Below are positions 42,679 through 52,119 of a stretch of DNA of 64,000 bases, in pieces. The first letter of the stretch is position 1; every line of letters starts with the position of its first letter. Location: contig NZ_SCML01000029.1 of assembly GCF_005503365.1 (NCBI RefSeq), positions 1 to 64,000 on the forward strand, read 5' to 3'. The notes beneath the pieces are model-generated. The model made no database searches. It was not told where the DNA came from and worked only from the letters and a program-made list of their open reading frames with translations. The stretch comes from Hydrogenophaga sp. 2FB (GTDB lineage: Bacteria; Pseudomonadota; Gammaproteobacteria; Burkholderiales; Burkholderiaceae_C). The translations under genes were made by a program, and so were the position numbers.

Positions 42679-44973
42679 TCAAGGCCGGCCGAGGAACAGG
42701 TACAAGCCGGTGTAGCCGCGCGGCGCGCTCACGATGCTCAGGTACAGCGGGCCAATGCCGGTGTCCGCGCCCACGAACAGACTGGAGCCGGCGCGCATGT
42801 CCTTGACCGAAATGTCGCGCCGCGCCGCCCAGGCGTTGCCGGCTTCGATCGAGCCGCCCACGAACAAGGCGCGCGCCACGCCCACGCTGTACGGCAGGCG
42901 CTGGTAGTAGGTGAGGCGGCCGAACACCAGGTAGTTGCCGGCGAGCTGGCCCACGCGGTAGCCCGACATCTGCTGGAAGCCGCCCAGCGCGTACTCGTCC
43001 AGCGCGCCGATCGGAATCTGGCTCGCGTAGGCGACGCGCGCGCCGACGTTGAACGTGTGCGGGCCCCAGCTCTTCACGGCGGTGGCGGTGCCTTCCAGCC
43101 GCGTGAAGCTGCCGCTGTTTTCTTCGTCGCGGAAGGAGCGGCGGCCCATCACGATTTCGCCCTTGGCGCGGTAACCGCGCGAGGGGAAATTGGCGTAGTC
43201 GAGCTGGTCGGCGAGCACGGCGGCGCGCACGCCCAGCTCGCTCCACACCAGCGAGCCGCGCGCGTCCTCGGGCGACACGCCGGCGATGAGCTCGGGCTTG
43301 ACCTTGCGGCGCGCGGCCACCAGGCCCACGCGCATGTCGCCCACGTTGCCCAGCAGGCCCATGGGCCAACCCACGTCCACGCCCACCTGCACACCCTGGC
43401 GTTGCAGCAGGGCCGCCATGTCGCCCTCGGGGGTGAAGAACTCGACGCGGCGCAGGCTCGCGTCCACGTACCCCGAAACGAAGCTGTCGCTGCGCAGGGT
43501 CAGCGGCTGGTAGAGCTCGGAATAGAGTCCCAGCGTTTCGCCCAACTGGATGCGGTTGCGCCATTCGGCGCCGCTGTCGTTGAGCCAGTGGCGGTTGTGG
43601 CTGATGCGCAGGTTGAACGCACCCTGGCCTTCGAAATCGGTGCGCAGGTCCAGGCCGACGCGCAGGTAGTTGGGGCCCCAGGTGTTTTCGCGCAGGTGCA
43701 CCGTGAGGTCTTCGGCGCCATCGCCGCGGCGCGCCAGGCTGTAGTCCACGCGCTCGTAGTCGCCCGAGGCCGAGAGCGTTTGCAGGTCGCGTTCGAGCTT
43801 GGGCACGTCCAGCGGGTGGCCTTGCACGGTGTCCAGCGCGGTGGCCAGTCGCGCGGCATGGGCTTCGTTCACGCCCTCGAACTTGATCGACGCCACCATG
43901 CCGATGCGCTCCGCATTCGCCTGCACCTGCGCCTCGCGCGTGGCGGCCCAGTGCTGGTAGCGCGGCGCGTCGACGGCGAAGCGCTTGAGCGCTTCGCTCA
44001 CCGTCCTGGCGTAGTCGTTGCCGATCTTCACGAGCTCGGGGGCCCTGCCGAAGTCGGCCGAGGAGATCGTGCCCAGCGGCGGCGCGAGCAGCAGGTCTTT
44101 CGTCGTCAGCGTGGCGATGCTGGTCTGCACGTTCTGCTCGGTGAGGATGTTCACCATCTGCGTGGTGATGCCGACCACGCTGCCCAGCGTCTCGCGCCCG
44201 GCCAGCGGTGTGCCGATGTTGACCGCGATCACCACGTCCGCACCCATGCGGCGCGCCACGTCCACCGGCAGGTTGTCCACCAGCCCGCCATCGCCCAGGA
44301 TGCGCCCGTCCACCTCCAGCGGCGAGAACACGCCCGGCACCGACATGCTCGCGCGCAGCGCGGCGGCCATGTCGCCATGGTCCATCACCACCGCCTTGCC
44401 GGTCTCCATGTCGGTGGCCACCGCGCGAAACGGCGTGGGCAGACCGTCGAAGGTGGCCAGGTGGCGGGTGGAGAGCGTGTAGCGCCGCAGCAGCATTTCC
44501 AGCGAGCGGGTGGACACCGCGCCCGTGGGCAGCACGAACGCGCCGTCGCGAAAGCCGAGCATCAGCACCGGCGAGAGCTCGAAGTCTTCTTCCTTGCGGC
44601 GCTGCGAGAGCAACTGGCGCGGTTCACGGCGGTCGAACAGGTCGCCCCATTGCACGGACAGGATCTCGCGCTCCAGCTCATCGGCCGTCATGCCGCTGGC
44701 GTAGAGCCCGCCGATGATCGCGCCCATGGAGGTGCCCACGATCAGGTCCACCGGCACCTTCGCCGCCTCCAGCGCCTTGAGCACGCCCACGTGCGCGAAG
44801 CCGCGCGCGCCACCGCCCGAGAGCACCAGGCCCACGCGCGGGCGCGGCACGGGGGGCGCCTCTGCCTCGGGCGCCGCCTGGGCGTGCGTGGACGGCAGGG
44901 CGCCGAGCAGGGCGGCGGCGAACAGCGCGGCGATCAGGCTGCGCGGCGCGCAATGGGTCAGGAAGGTCGGCAT
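42679..44973 (-). CDS. PlpD-like type Vd autotransporter (patatin, POTRA, beta-barrel)
   Basis: A 764-residue protein predicted to be exported and inserted in the outer membrane. Signal peptide: ALFAAALLGALPSTHAQA. Patatin domain residues about 47-330: GGGARGF oxyanion loop, GTSMG nucleophile, GDGGLVDN with the dyad Asp. A POTRA-like unit follows (IKFEGVNEAHAARLATAL to DYERVDYSL), then a 16-strand-type barrel with alternating residues to the end (GLYLFLGRP). Architecture and length match PlpD of Pseudomonas. The passenger would be a surface or secreted lipase. ATG 44973 was chosen over 44994. Confidence 0.9.
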   Translation of the reverse strand: MPTFLTHCAPRSLIAALFAAALLGALPSTHAQAAPEAEAPPVPRPRVGLVLSGGGARGFAHVGVLKALEAAKVPVDLIVGTSMGAIIGGLYASGMTADELEREILSVQWGDLFDRREPRQLLSQRRKEEDFELSPVLMLGFRDGAFVLPTGAVSTRSLEMLLRRYTLSTRHLATFDGLPTPFRAVATDMETGKAVVMDHGDMAAALRASMSVPGVFSPLEVDGRILGDGGLVDNLPVDVARRMGADVVIAVNIGTPLAGRETLGSVVGITTQMVNILTEQNVQTSIATLTTKDLLLAPPLGTISSADFGRAPELVKIGNDYARTVSEALKRFAVDAPRYQHWAATREAQVQANAERIGMVASIKFEGVNEAHAARLATALDTVQGHPLDVPKLERDLQTLSASGDYERVDYSLARRGDGAEDLTVHLRENTWGPNYLRVGLDLRTDFEGQGAFNLRISHNRHWLNDSGAEWRNRIQLGETLGLYSELYQPLTLRSDSFVSGYVDASLRRVEFFTPEGDMAALLQRQGVQVGVDVGWPMGLLGNVGDMRVGLVAARRKVKPELIAGVSPEDARGSLVWSELGVRAAVLADQLDYANFPSRGYRAKGEIVMGRRSFRDEENSGSFTRLEGTATAVKSWGPHTFNVGARVAYASQIPIGALDEYALGGFQQMSGYRVGQLAGNYLVFGRLTYYQRLPYSVGVARALFVGGSIEAGNAWAARRDISVKDMRAGSSLFVGADTGIGPLYLSIVSAPRGYTGLYLFLGRP

Positions 44974-45165
44974 GGGAGGCACCTGGGGCTGCATGGGGCC
45001 GTGCGGGAGGCGCGGCAAAGCCGCCAGTGTAGGGGCCTGGCCAAGGCGCCGTGGCGGTGAAACATGCTGTCACCGAGTGGTCATGTCCCCGGCAGCCCGC
45101 TCCAGAAAAGCACGCCGCTTCGTGGTAATTTGCAGCCTCCTTTTTTGCACCACACGGGACACCCC

Positions 45166-45930
45166 ATGAGCGACATCCTCGTCCACACCGAAGCCGGCGT
45201 CTGCACCCTCACGTTCAACCGCCCCGACAAGAAGAACTCCATCACCGCCGCCATGTACGGCGCGTTGGCCGACGCGCTGGATGCGGCGAAGGACGATGCG
45301 GCCGTGCGCTGCGTGGTGTTCCAGGGCAACGAAACCACCTTCAGCGCCGGCAACGACATCGGCGACTTCCTCAACAACCCGCCTGCCACGGTGGACTCGC
45401 CGGTGTTCCGTTTCCTGCGCGGCATCGCGCAGTTCCCCAAGCCGATGGTCGCCGCCGTGTGCGGCCCGGCCGTGGGCGTGGGCACGACGATGCTGTTCCA
45501 TTGCGACCTGGTGTATGCCGGCGACAACGCCGCCTTCTCTATGCCCTTCGTGAACCTGGGCCTGTGCCCGGAAGCGGCGTCGAGCCTTCTGGTGCCGCAG
45601 ATGCTGGGCTACCACCGTGCCGCCGAGGCGCTGTTGCTGGGCGAGCCCTTCATGGCCGAGGCGGCGTTGGAAGTCGGGCTGGTCAACCGCGTGCTGCCGC
45701 CGATGGAAACAGCCGGCTACGCGCAGACCGTGGCGCGCAAGCTCGCGGCCAAGCCGCTCAGCGCACTGGTCGAGACCAAGCGTCTGATGAAGAAGGGGCA
45801 GCTCAAGCAGGTGCTGGAGGTGATGACCGAGGAGGGCGCGAGCTTTGGCCGCATGCTGGGCGAGCCGGCGGCGAAGGAGGCGTTCGGCGCGTTCATGGAG
45901 CGCAGGAAGCCGGATTTTTCGAAGCTGTGA
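45166..45930 (+). CDS. Enoyl-CoA hydratase/isomerase (crotonase family)
   Basis: A 254-residue crotonase. LTFNRPDKKNSITAAMY, FSAGNDIGDFL (oxyanion), AAVCGPAVGVGTTMLFHCDLVYA and SMPFVNLGLCPEAAS are typical. The Glu at the position of the catalytic residue lies in LCPEAA, as in 1,2-epoxyphenylacetyl or isomerase-type members, so hydratase versus isomerase activity is open. Its stop overlaps the GTG of the next gene (GTGA). Confidence 0.92.
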   Translation: MSDILVHTEAGVCTLTFNRPDKKNSITAAMYGALADALDAAKDDAAVRCVVFQGNETTFSAGNDIGDFLNNPPATVDSPVFRFLRGIAQFPKPMVAAVCGPAVGVGTTMLFHCDLVYAGDNAAFSMPFVNLGLCPEAASSLLVPQMLGYHRAAEALLLGEPFMAEAALEVGLVNRVLPPMETAGYAQTVARKLAAKPLSALVETKRLMKKGQLKQVLEVMTEEGASFGRMLGEPAAKEAFGAFMERRKPDFSKL

Positions 45931-46748
45931 CGGACATCCCGGGTCCGGGAACGCGGCCACCCGCCGACATCGCGGCGCAGCTCGCCCGCGCCCGCACCGT
46001 GCTGGAGCGCCACCTTTCTGGCGCCATGCAATCCCTGCATCTCTTCGGCTCCGCCGTGGCCGGTGGGCTGAAGCCGCACAGCGACATCGACCTGCTGGCC
46101 ACCGTGGACGCGCCGCTGGCCGAACCGCTGCGGCGTGCCTTGATGACGGACCTGTTGTCGGTGTCCGCATGGCCCGGCAGCAGCGCCACCTTGCGCGCGC
46201 TGGAGGTGACGGTGCTGGTGCAGGGCGATGTGCTGCCCTGGCGCTACCTGCCCCGGCGTGAGCTGCAGTTTGGCGAATGGCTGCGTGAGGACCTGTTGCG
46301 CGGTGTGGTCGAGCCGGCCGTGCCGGACCACGATCTCGCGATCCTGCTGACCGAGGTGCGCCAACACAGCGTGTGTCTGATGGGCGTGCCGGCTGACCAG
46401 TTGTTCGCGCCGGTGCCGCGCGCTGACTTTCACAGGGCGCTGCTGGACACGATCGCGCAGTGGAACGGCGCGCAAGACTGGCGGGGCGACGAGCGCAACG
46501 TGGTGCTGGCGTTGGCGCGCATCTGGTTCACTGTGGTGACGGGTGGCATCGCGCCGAAGGACGTGGCGGCGGCGTGGGCGTTGTGGCGTTTACCGAGCGA
46601 CTTGCAGCCCGTGTTGGTCGGCGCGCGCGATGCTTATCTGGGGCTCGCACCCGATGACCTTGCGGATCGTGCGGCGGAGGTAGCCGCCTGGGTGGGGTAT
46701 GTCAAAGCCGAGATTTCGCGCGTGCCAACGCTGTTTCAGAGGGGGTGA
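45927..46748 (+). CDS. AadA-like aminoglycoside 3''-nucleotidyltransferase homologue
   Basis: A 273-residue ANT(3'')-type nucleotidyltransferase. The catalytic motif LFGSAVAGGLKPHSDIDLL carries Asp53 and Asp55. Further matches to AadA as remembered: RRELQFGEW, DLAILLTEVRQHSV, RGDERNVVLALARIWF, GIAPKDVAAAWALWRLP. By family it adenylylates streptomycin/spectinomycin; actual activity is untested. There is no integron attC site or mobile context; it overlaps the crotonase gene by four bases (GTG start), so it looks like a resident chromosomal gene. Confidence 0.88.
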   Translation: MTDIPGPGTRPPADIAAQLARARTVLERHLSGAMQSLHLFGSAVAGGLKPHSDIDLLATVDAPLAEPLRRALMTDLLSVSAWPGSSATLRALEVTVLVQGDVLPWRYLPRRELQFGEWLREDLLRGVVEPAVPDHDLAILLTEVRQHSVCLMGVPADQLFAPVPRADFHRALLDTIAQWNGAQDWRGDERNVVLALARIWFTVVTGGIAPKDVAAAWALWRLPSDLQPVLVGARDAYLGLAPDDLADRAAEVAAWVGYVKAEISRVPTLFQRG

Positions 46749-46772
46749 AGGACTTCTCCCCGCACAGCGCCG

Positions 46773-48317
46773 TCACGCAGCACACACCTCCACCGCGCCC
46801 AGCTCTGCCATCCATTCCCTCACCAGGGACTGCACCCCGTCCGCCGCTCGCGCCACCCCGTAGACGTAGTTGTCCGGACGCACGATGGCCGCCACGCATT
46901 GGTGGCGTTGAAACCAGCTCTCCGCCACGCCATCGGTCTCCAGCGCATCCTGCGTGCCCAGCGCCACCACGCGCAATCCGGAAGCGGGCACAGCCTGGCC
47001 CGGCGCAAGCACCAGCCGCCAGCCGTTGCCCGCGATGGCGTCCATGCGCTGGCGCCCTTGCGCGCTCAGCAGCCAGGGCTGCGGGAACAGGCTGCCGCGC
47101 GCGGCATGGTCTTGTGGTGCCAGCAAGCCCGTTTCCAGGCGCGGCAGGATGTCCTGGCGCGGCGTGTCCTTCACCACGCCATGGCACTGCGCCAACATCG
47201 ATGCATCGCGTTCGCGCGCCTTCGCCGGATCGCGTTCGCAGATCACCGCACCCACGTGCTTGATGCGGCTGGTGAGCTCGCGCACGTGGGCCTTGCGTTC
47301 GATGCCGTAGCTGTCCAGCAGTTGCTCGGCGCTCGCGCCCACGACCTCGCCGCGCAGCACGGCGGCGAGTTTCCACGACAGGTTGGCCGCATCGCGAATG
47401 CCCTGGCACATGCCCTGCCCGAGGAACGGCGGCTGCATGTGCGCGGCATCGCCCGCGAGGAACACGCGGCCCTTGCGCCAGTCCTGCGCCACCAGGGCGT
47501 GGAAGCGGTAGCTCGCCTGGCGCCACAGTTGGCCGTCGTCGGGTGTGAGCCAGCGCGAGAGCAAGCGCCAGGTGGCGTCATCGGTCGCCACCTCGCGCGG
47601 GTCCTCGCCGGGCTTGAGCGAGATCTCCCAACGGCGGTGGTTCTTCGGACCGATCACCAGCGTGCACGGCCGCTCGGGCTCGCAGTACTGCACGCTCACC
47701 GGGGGCAGTTTGGCCAGCCCGCGCTCGTTCACCAGCACGTCCACCACCAGCCAGGGCTCGTCGAAGTCGAGGTCTTCGAGTGGCATGTCGAGTCGCGTGC
47801 GCACCGTGCTGGAGCCACCGTCGCAAGCGATAGCGTAGCGGGCGCGCACGCTCTTGTCTTCACCGGCGCGGATCGACAGGCTCACGCCTTCGGCATCTTG
47901 CGACACGGCCGTCATCTCCACACCGAGATCCATCACCACGTTGGGCATCTGCGCCACGCGCTCGCGCAGCACCTTTTCCACGGCGGGCTGGGTGAACACC
48001 ATCGAGGGCGTGTAGCCCTGCGGGTAGGGCGGCGCGACCATCGTCATGCGGCGGATCAACTGCCCATCCACACCGAAGTACTCGGAAGGCGTGAACGGCT
48101 CGCAGAACGGCGCGACCGCATCGGCCACGCCGAGCTGCTGGAACACGCGCATGATCTCGTGGTCCAGCGCAATGGCGCGCGGGATCTCGTACACCTCCTT
48201 GAGCCGATCGCACACGTAGACGCTCAGTCCCGCCTGGCCGAGCAGGCCCGCGGCAACCACGCCCGACGGGCCGCAGCCCACGATCGCCACATCGAACACC
48301 TGCTGCTGCATGGTCAT
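46773..48317 (-). CDS. FAD-dependent aromatic hydroxylase (MhpA-like)
   Basis: A 514-residue class A flavin monooxygenase. N-terminal FAD-binding VGCGPSGVVAAGLLGQAG, the DG motif region ACDGGSSTVRTRL, and GDAAHMQPPFLGQGMCQGIRDA (second FAD motif) are present. The length and PRAIALDHEIMRVFQQLG resemble 3-(3-hydroxyphenyl)propionate hydroxylase. It would hydroxylate a phenolic substrate to a catechol. Its ATG overlaps the FAH gene stop by one base (TGATG), so it is the last gene of the aromatic operon. Substrate unknown. Confidence 0.85.
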   Translation of the reverse strand: MTMQQQVFDVAIVGCGPSGVVAAGLLGQAGLSVYVCDRLKEVYEIPRAIALDHEIMRVFQQLGVADAVAPFCEPFTPSEYFGVDGQLIRRMTMVAPPYPQGYTPSMVFTQPAVEKVLRERVAQMPNVVMDLGVEMTAVSQDAEGVSLSIRAGEDKSVRARYAIACDGGSSTVRTRLDMPLEDLDFDEPWLVVDVLVNERGLAKLPPVSVQYCEPERPCTLVIGPKNHRRWEISLKPGEDPREVATDDATWRLLSRWLTPDDGQLWRQASYRFHALVAQDWRKGRVFLAGDAAHMQPPFLGQGMCQGIRDAANLSWKLAAVLRGEVVGASAEQLLDSYGIERKAHVRELTSRIKHVGAVICERDPAKARERDASMLAQCHGVVKDTPRQDILPRLETGLLAPQDHAARGSLFPQPWLLSAQGRQRMDAIAGNGWRLVLAPGQAVPASGLRVVALGTQDALETDGVAESWFQRHQCVAAIVRPDNYVYGVARAADGVQSLVREWMAELGAVEVCAA

Positions 48318-49183
48318 CAGGCCTGTTCGTTGACGATGGGATTGACCAAGGTGCCGATGCGCTCGATCTCCACCTCGTAGGTGTCGCCGGCCTTCATCCA
48401 CACCGGCGGCGTGCGCGCCTGGCCCACGCCCGCGGGCGTGCCCATCACGATCACGTCGCCCGGCTCCAGCGTGAGCACCTCGGCCAGCAGCGCGATGGTT
48501 TCGGCCACGTTGAAGATCATGTCGCTGGTGTTCGCGTCCTGCATCACCTGGCCGTTGAGGCGGCCCTGGATCTTCAGGCCCACCGCGCCCGGTGGCAGTT
48601 CGTCGGCGCTGACCAGCACCGGGCCAAAGCCGCCCGTGCTATCGAAGTTCTTGCCGATGGTCCATTGCGGCGTGCGCTTCTGGTAATCGCGCACGCTCAT
48701 GTCGTTGAAGGGGGTGTAGCCGAACACGTACTGAAGCGCGTCGGCTTCCTTCGTGTGGCGCGGCACGCGGCGGCCGATCACCACCGCGAGTTCGGCCTCG
48801 TAGTCGAACTTCGACGAGACCTTGGGCACCACGCCGGCCTCGCCGTGCGCGATGAGCGACGAGGCGCCGCGGAAGAAGAACCACGGGTAGTCGGGCTTGT
48901 CGCGTCCACCTTCCTTGGCGTGGTCGAAGTAGTTCAGGCCCAGGCACACGATCTTGCCGGGTTCGGGCACCAGGGGGGCGAGCTTTGCGGCGGCCAGGGG
49001 TTGGCGCGCGGTGGCGCTCGCCACGGTGGCGCGCGCGGCCGCGTCCAGGTCGATGCCGGCTTTCAAGGCGGCGCACAGATCGGACGGCACGTGGGCTTGC
49101 GCGTCGTTCAGGTCGATCAGGTCGGTGCCGTCAACGACAGCCAGGCGGGGTGCGCCATCGCGCAGGTAGGTGGTGAATTGCAT
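48317..49183 (-). CDS. Fumarylacetoacetate hydrolase family protein
   Basis: A 288-residue FAH-fold enzyme. KIVCLGLNYFDHAKEGG, the metal-binding DYEAELAVVIG, GYTPFNDMSVRDYQ, KNFDSTGGFGP and GDVIVMGTPAGVG are hallmarks. Family members hydrolyse, hydrate or decarboxylate ring-cleavage products (for example 2-hydroxyhepta-2,4-diene-1,7-dioate isomerase, acylpyruvate hydrolase). Located between the VOC dioxygenase and the hydroxylase genes, it probably acts after ring cleavage. Confidence 0.9.
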   Translation of the reverse strand: MQFTTYLRDGAPRLAVVDGTDLIDLNDAQAHVPSDLCAALKAGIDLDAAARATVASATARQPLAAAKLAPLVPEPGKIVCLGLNYFDHAKEGGRDKPDYPWFFFRGASSLIAHGEAGVVPKVSSKFDYEAELAVVIGRRVPRHTKEADALQYVFGYTPFNDMSVRDYQKRTPQWTIGKNFDSTGGFGPVLVSADELPPGAVGLKIQGRLNGQVMQDANTSDMIFNVAETIALLAEVLTLEPGDVIVMGTPAGVGQARTPPVWMKAGDTYEVEIERIGTLVNPIVNEQA

Positions 49184-49203
49184 GGTGCTTCTGCTTTCGG
49201 GAG

Positions 49204-50109
49204 TCAAGGAGAGGGAACGAAGAACACGCGGCGTTGCGCTTCCTTCAAGGTGGCGGTGGGCGGGGCCGAGATGCCCCACTGGTCGACGCGGCCGGGTGGC
49301 CACTTCCAGTCGGCCGGTCCGCGGGGCTGGTAGGTCTCGTCGACCTGCTCCACCTCGGCGGTGTATTCGATGACGATGCCGAACGGGTCGATGAAGTAGT
49401 TGAAGAGGTTGTCGCCCGGGCCGTGGCGGCCGGGGCCCCATTGAATGGGATGGCCCGCGTCCTTCATGCGGCCACCGCCGCGCATCACCGACTCGCTATC
49501 GGGCATCAGGAAGGCGATGTGGTTGAGCGCGTCGTTGTCGGCCACGCCCACCGCGAGCGTGTGGTGGTCGCGGTTGCAATTCATGAAGGCGATGGCCATG
49601 GTTCGGTCGGCCAGGGTGAAGCCGAACGCCTGTGTGAGAAAGGCTTGCGTGTCGTCCACCGCGTGGCTGTTGAGCACCACGTGCGTCAGGCGAACCGGCT
49701 TGTCGCGTTGCGGACCGAGGTCTTCGCCGCGCGTGTCGCCATGCACCACCTGGAACACGCGGCCGTGCGGGTCGAGCAGCGTGAGGCCGGTACCACCGGC
49801 GGGGTTCTTCGTGAGCGGGCCGATGGGCGACAGGACCGTGCCCCCCGCGCGCGGCACGGCCTCGGCCACGGCGTGCAGTGCTTCGATGCTGCGCGCCCGC
49901 AAGGTCACCTGGCGGATCTGCGGCACCTCGCCGCCCGCATACAGCGCGAGCAGGTGGTGGTCGCTGCCGCTGCCGCGCAGGTAGATGGCGTTGTCGCTGC
50001 GGTGCGCCACGTCCAGGCGCCACACCTGCGTGTAGAAGGTTTCGGCCTGCGCCAGGTCGGGGACGTTGAGTGCGACGCTGCGCACGGCTTCGATCCAGGG
50101 GGAGCTCAT
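49204..50109 (-). CDS. VOC-family extradiol dioxygenase-like protein
   Basis: A 301-residue two-module vicinal-oxygen-chelate protein. The C-terminal module has the usual iron ligands: His in VRLTHVVLN, His in ALNHIAFLM and Glu in GIVIEYTAEV. This pattern fits type I extradiol dioxygenases that cleave catechols beside the hydroxyls. The N-terminal module is non-catalytic. Its ATG overlaps the amidohydrolase stop (ATGA). Product of the flavin hydroxylase is the likely substrate (inference). Confidence 0.85.
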   Translation of the reverse strand: MSSPWIEAVRSVALNVPDLAQAETFYTQVWRLDVAHRSDNAIYLRGSGSDHHLLALYAGGEVPQIRQVTLRARSIEALHAVAEAVPRAGGTVLSPIGPLTKNPAGGTGLTLLDPHGRVFQVVHGDTRGEDLGPQRDKPVRLTHVVLNSHAVDDTQAFLTQAFGFTLADRTMAIAFMNCNRDHHTLAVGVADNDALNHIAFLMPDSESVMRGGGRMKDAGHPIQWGPGRHGPGDNLFNYFIDPFGIVIEYTAEVEQVDETYQPRGPADWKWPPGRVDQWGISAPPTATLKEAQRRVFFVPSP

Positions 50110-51143
50110 GGGGTGGTCACTTTCATGTGCCGATTCAGGAAGCGCTCGGCGTTGTGTTGCACCAGCTGCGCGGTGATGGCGTCATCGAAGCCAGCGGATT
50201 CGATGCGTTGCACCGGTGTGGCGTCGTGGAAATTGAACGGGTAGTCGGTGCCGACCATCAGCTGCGTCTCGCCAAAACTGGCCACGAGGTGGCGCAGCGT
50301 GGGCGCGTCGAACACCAGGGTGTCGTAGAACAGGCGGCGTGCCTGCTCGGTGGGGGATGCCAGCACGGTGTCTTTCAGTGCGGGGAACACGCCCCAGCCC
50401 TGTTGCAGGCGCGGCAACAACGAGGCGAGCGTGCCGCCGCCGTGGCTGAACGCGATGCGCAGTTGGGGCCGGCGCACCAGCAGGTTGCTGGTGATGACGG
50501 ACGCGGCGGCCAGGCCCACGTCGCTCGGGTAACCCAGCACCTGTTGCAGTGGCGCGGGACCGACCAGCCGCTCCATGCCAGCCGGTCGGATCGCGTGCAC
50601 GAACACCGCCGCGTCCAGGGCCTCGCAGGCTTCGAAGAACGGGTCGAACTGCGGGGCGCCCACGGGCACGCCGTTGATGTTGCTGCCGATTTCCACGCCG
50701 GGAAAGCCCAGCGTCTTCACCACGTACTCGAGTTCGCGGATGGCAAGGTCCACGTCCTGCAGCGGCACGGCGCCCAGGCCCGCGAGATGGCCGCCGCTCT
50801 CGGCCACCATCGCCGCGATCTGGTCGTTCAGGTAGCGCAGCAGCTGTTGCGCGTCGGCCGCGTCCATCCAGTATGAGAGCAGCTCGGGCATGGGCGAGAC
50901 CACCTGCAGGTCCAGACCCATGGCGGGCAGGTCCTGCAGGCGCTTGGCCACGTCCCAGCACTTGTCGACGACGGTGCGGTAGTTCTTGCCCGCGATCATC
51001 ACGCTGCGGTGGCAGGCCTGCGCCGGCGCCATCGACGGCCAGTCGGCTGGCACGGTGCGGCCGATGTAAGCCGGGAAGTTCTCGGGCACGACGTGCGAGT
51101 GCACGTCGACACCGCCACAGGCACAGCGCATCACGGACGGCAT
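50106..51143 (-). CDS. ACMSD-like amidohydrolase (decarboxylase/hydrolase)
   Basis: A 345-residue TIM-barrel metal enzyme. Metal ligands: VDVHSHVVPE (HxH), His in VFVHAIRP, His in AFSHGGGTL and Asp in GTDYPFNF. The pattern matches the amidohydrolase_2 group of aminocarboxymuconate-semialdehyde decarboxylase and related non-oxidative aryl decarboxylases. ATG 51143 was chosen because GGAG and GAAGG lie just upstream and it starts 4 bases after the Bug gene stop. In this operon it may decarboxylate the substrate or a ring-cleavage product. Confidence 0.85.
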   Translation of the reverse strand: MPSVMRCACGGVDVHSHVVPENFPAYIGRTVPADWPSMAPAQACHRSVMIAGKNYRTVVDKCWDVAKRLQDLPAMGLDLQVVSPMPELLSYWMDAADAQQLLRYLNDQIAAMVAESGGHLAGLGAVPLQDVDLAIRELEYVVKTLGFPGVEIGSNINGVPVGAPQFDPFFEACEALDAAVFVHAIRPAGMERLVGPAPLQQVLGYPSDVGLAAASVITSNLLVRRPQLRIAFSHGGGTLASLLPRLQQGWGVFPALKDTVLASPTEQARRLFYDTLVFDAPTLRHLVASFGETQLMVGTDYPFNFHDATPVQRIESAGFDDAITAQLVQHNAERFLNRHMKVTTP

Positions 51144-51147
51144 GCCT

Positions 51148-52119
51148 TCACTCCGCCGTGATGCCCAGGGTCTTGATGACCTCGCGCCAGCGCGCGTGCT
51201 CGCCGCGCATGAAGACATCGAACTCGGCGACCGACATCTTCTTCTCCGCCAACGAACCCAGCTGCTGCATGCGCGCCACCACCTCGGGCTGGCTCAGCAC
51301 CGTTTCCATGTCGCGGTTCAAACGCGCCACCACGTCGGCCGGCGTGCCGGCGGGTGCGAACACGCCGTTCCAGCCGGTGTACTCGAAGCCGGGGAAGGTT
51401 TCGCTGAGCGCGGGCACGTTGGGCATGTCGGCCTGGCGCTGCGCCGTGCTGATGGCCAGGGCCTTCAACTGACCGCTCTTGATGAACGGGGTGAGCGCGG
51501 CATCGGGCAGGCAGACCAGTGGCACGCGACCACCGATCACGTCCTGGATCGCTTCGGGAGCCTTGGTATATGGCACATGGTTGAGCTGCACGCCGGCCTT
51601 GGCCGCGACGCTGTCGGCCAGCATGCCGGAGAAGGTCTTGGGGCCTTCGGTGGCGATCGACACCGTGCCCGGCTTGGCCTTGGCCAGCGCGAGGGCTTCG
51701 GCCAGGTCCTTGGCGGGGAAGCCCGCAGCGGCCGCGATCACGAACGGGCTGCGGCCCACCAGGCGCACCGGCACGAAGTCTTTCACCGGGTCGTAGGGCA
51801 GGGCCTTGAAGGTGAAGGCGTTGGTGACCATCGCGGCGGTGGTCGCGTAGTAGAAGGTGTAGCCGTCGGCCGGCGAGCGCGCGGCGGCTTGCGCGCCGAT
51901 CACGTTCTGTCCGCCGGGCTTGTTCTCCACCACGAGCGACTGGTTCCACAGTCGGCCCAGTTGGTCGGCAAGGTAACGCGCCAGGATGTCGGGGCCGGCG
52001 CCCGCGGGTTGCGAGAGGATGAACTTCACCGGGCGCTGCGGCCACGCCGGGGTTTGTGCGTGCAGCGCACTGGCGAAAGGAAGCAGCACGGCTGCGCGGG
52101 CGAAATCACGGCGTTGCAT
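51148..52119 (-). CDS. Tripartite tricarboxylate transporter substrate-binding protein (Bug)
   Basis: A 323-residue periplasmic binding protein. Tat-like or Sec signal MQRRDFARAAVLLPFASALHAQ, then PAWPQRPVKFILSQPAGAGPDILAR, NKPGGQNVIGA, GYTFYYATTAAMVTN and VPLVCLPDAALTPFIKSGQLKALA. Bug proteins capture carboxylates and aromatic acids; no membrane subunits are near. ATG 52119 follows GGAGACAAG. First gene of the aromatic operon. Confidence 0.92.
   Translation of the reverse strand: MQRRDFARAAVLLPFASALHAQTPAWPQRPVKFILSQPAGAGPDILARYLADQLGRLWNQSLVVENKPGGQNVIGAQAAARSPADGYTFYYATTAAMVTNAFTFKALPYDPVKDFVPVRLVGRSPFVIAAAAGFPAKDLAEALALAKAKPGTVSIATEGPKTFSGMLADSVAAKAGVQLNHVPYTKAPEAIQDVIGGRVPLVCLPDAALTPFIKSGQLKALAISTAQRQADMPNVPALSETFPGFEYTGWNGVFAPAGTPADVVARLNRDMETVLSQPEVVARMQQLGSLAEKKMSVAEFDVFMRGEHARWREVIKTLGITAE

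Noticed and set aside
42283..45060. Open frame antisense to the PlpD-like gene
   Set aside because: Low-complexity Arg/His/Ala composition without motifs; sense strand is clearly coding.
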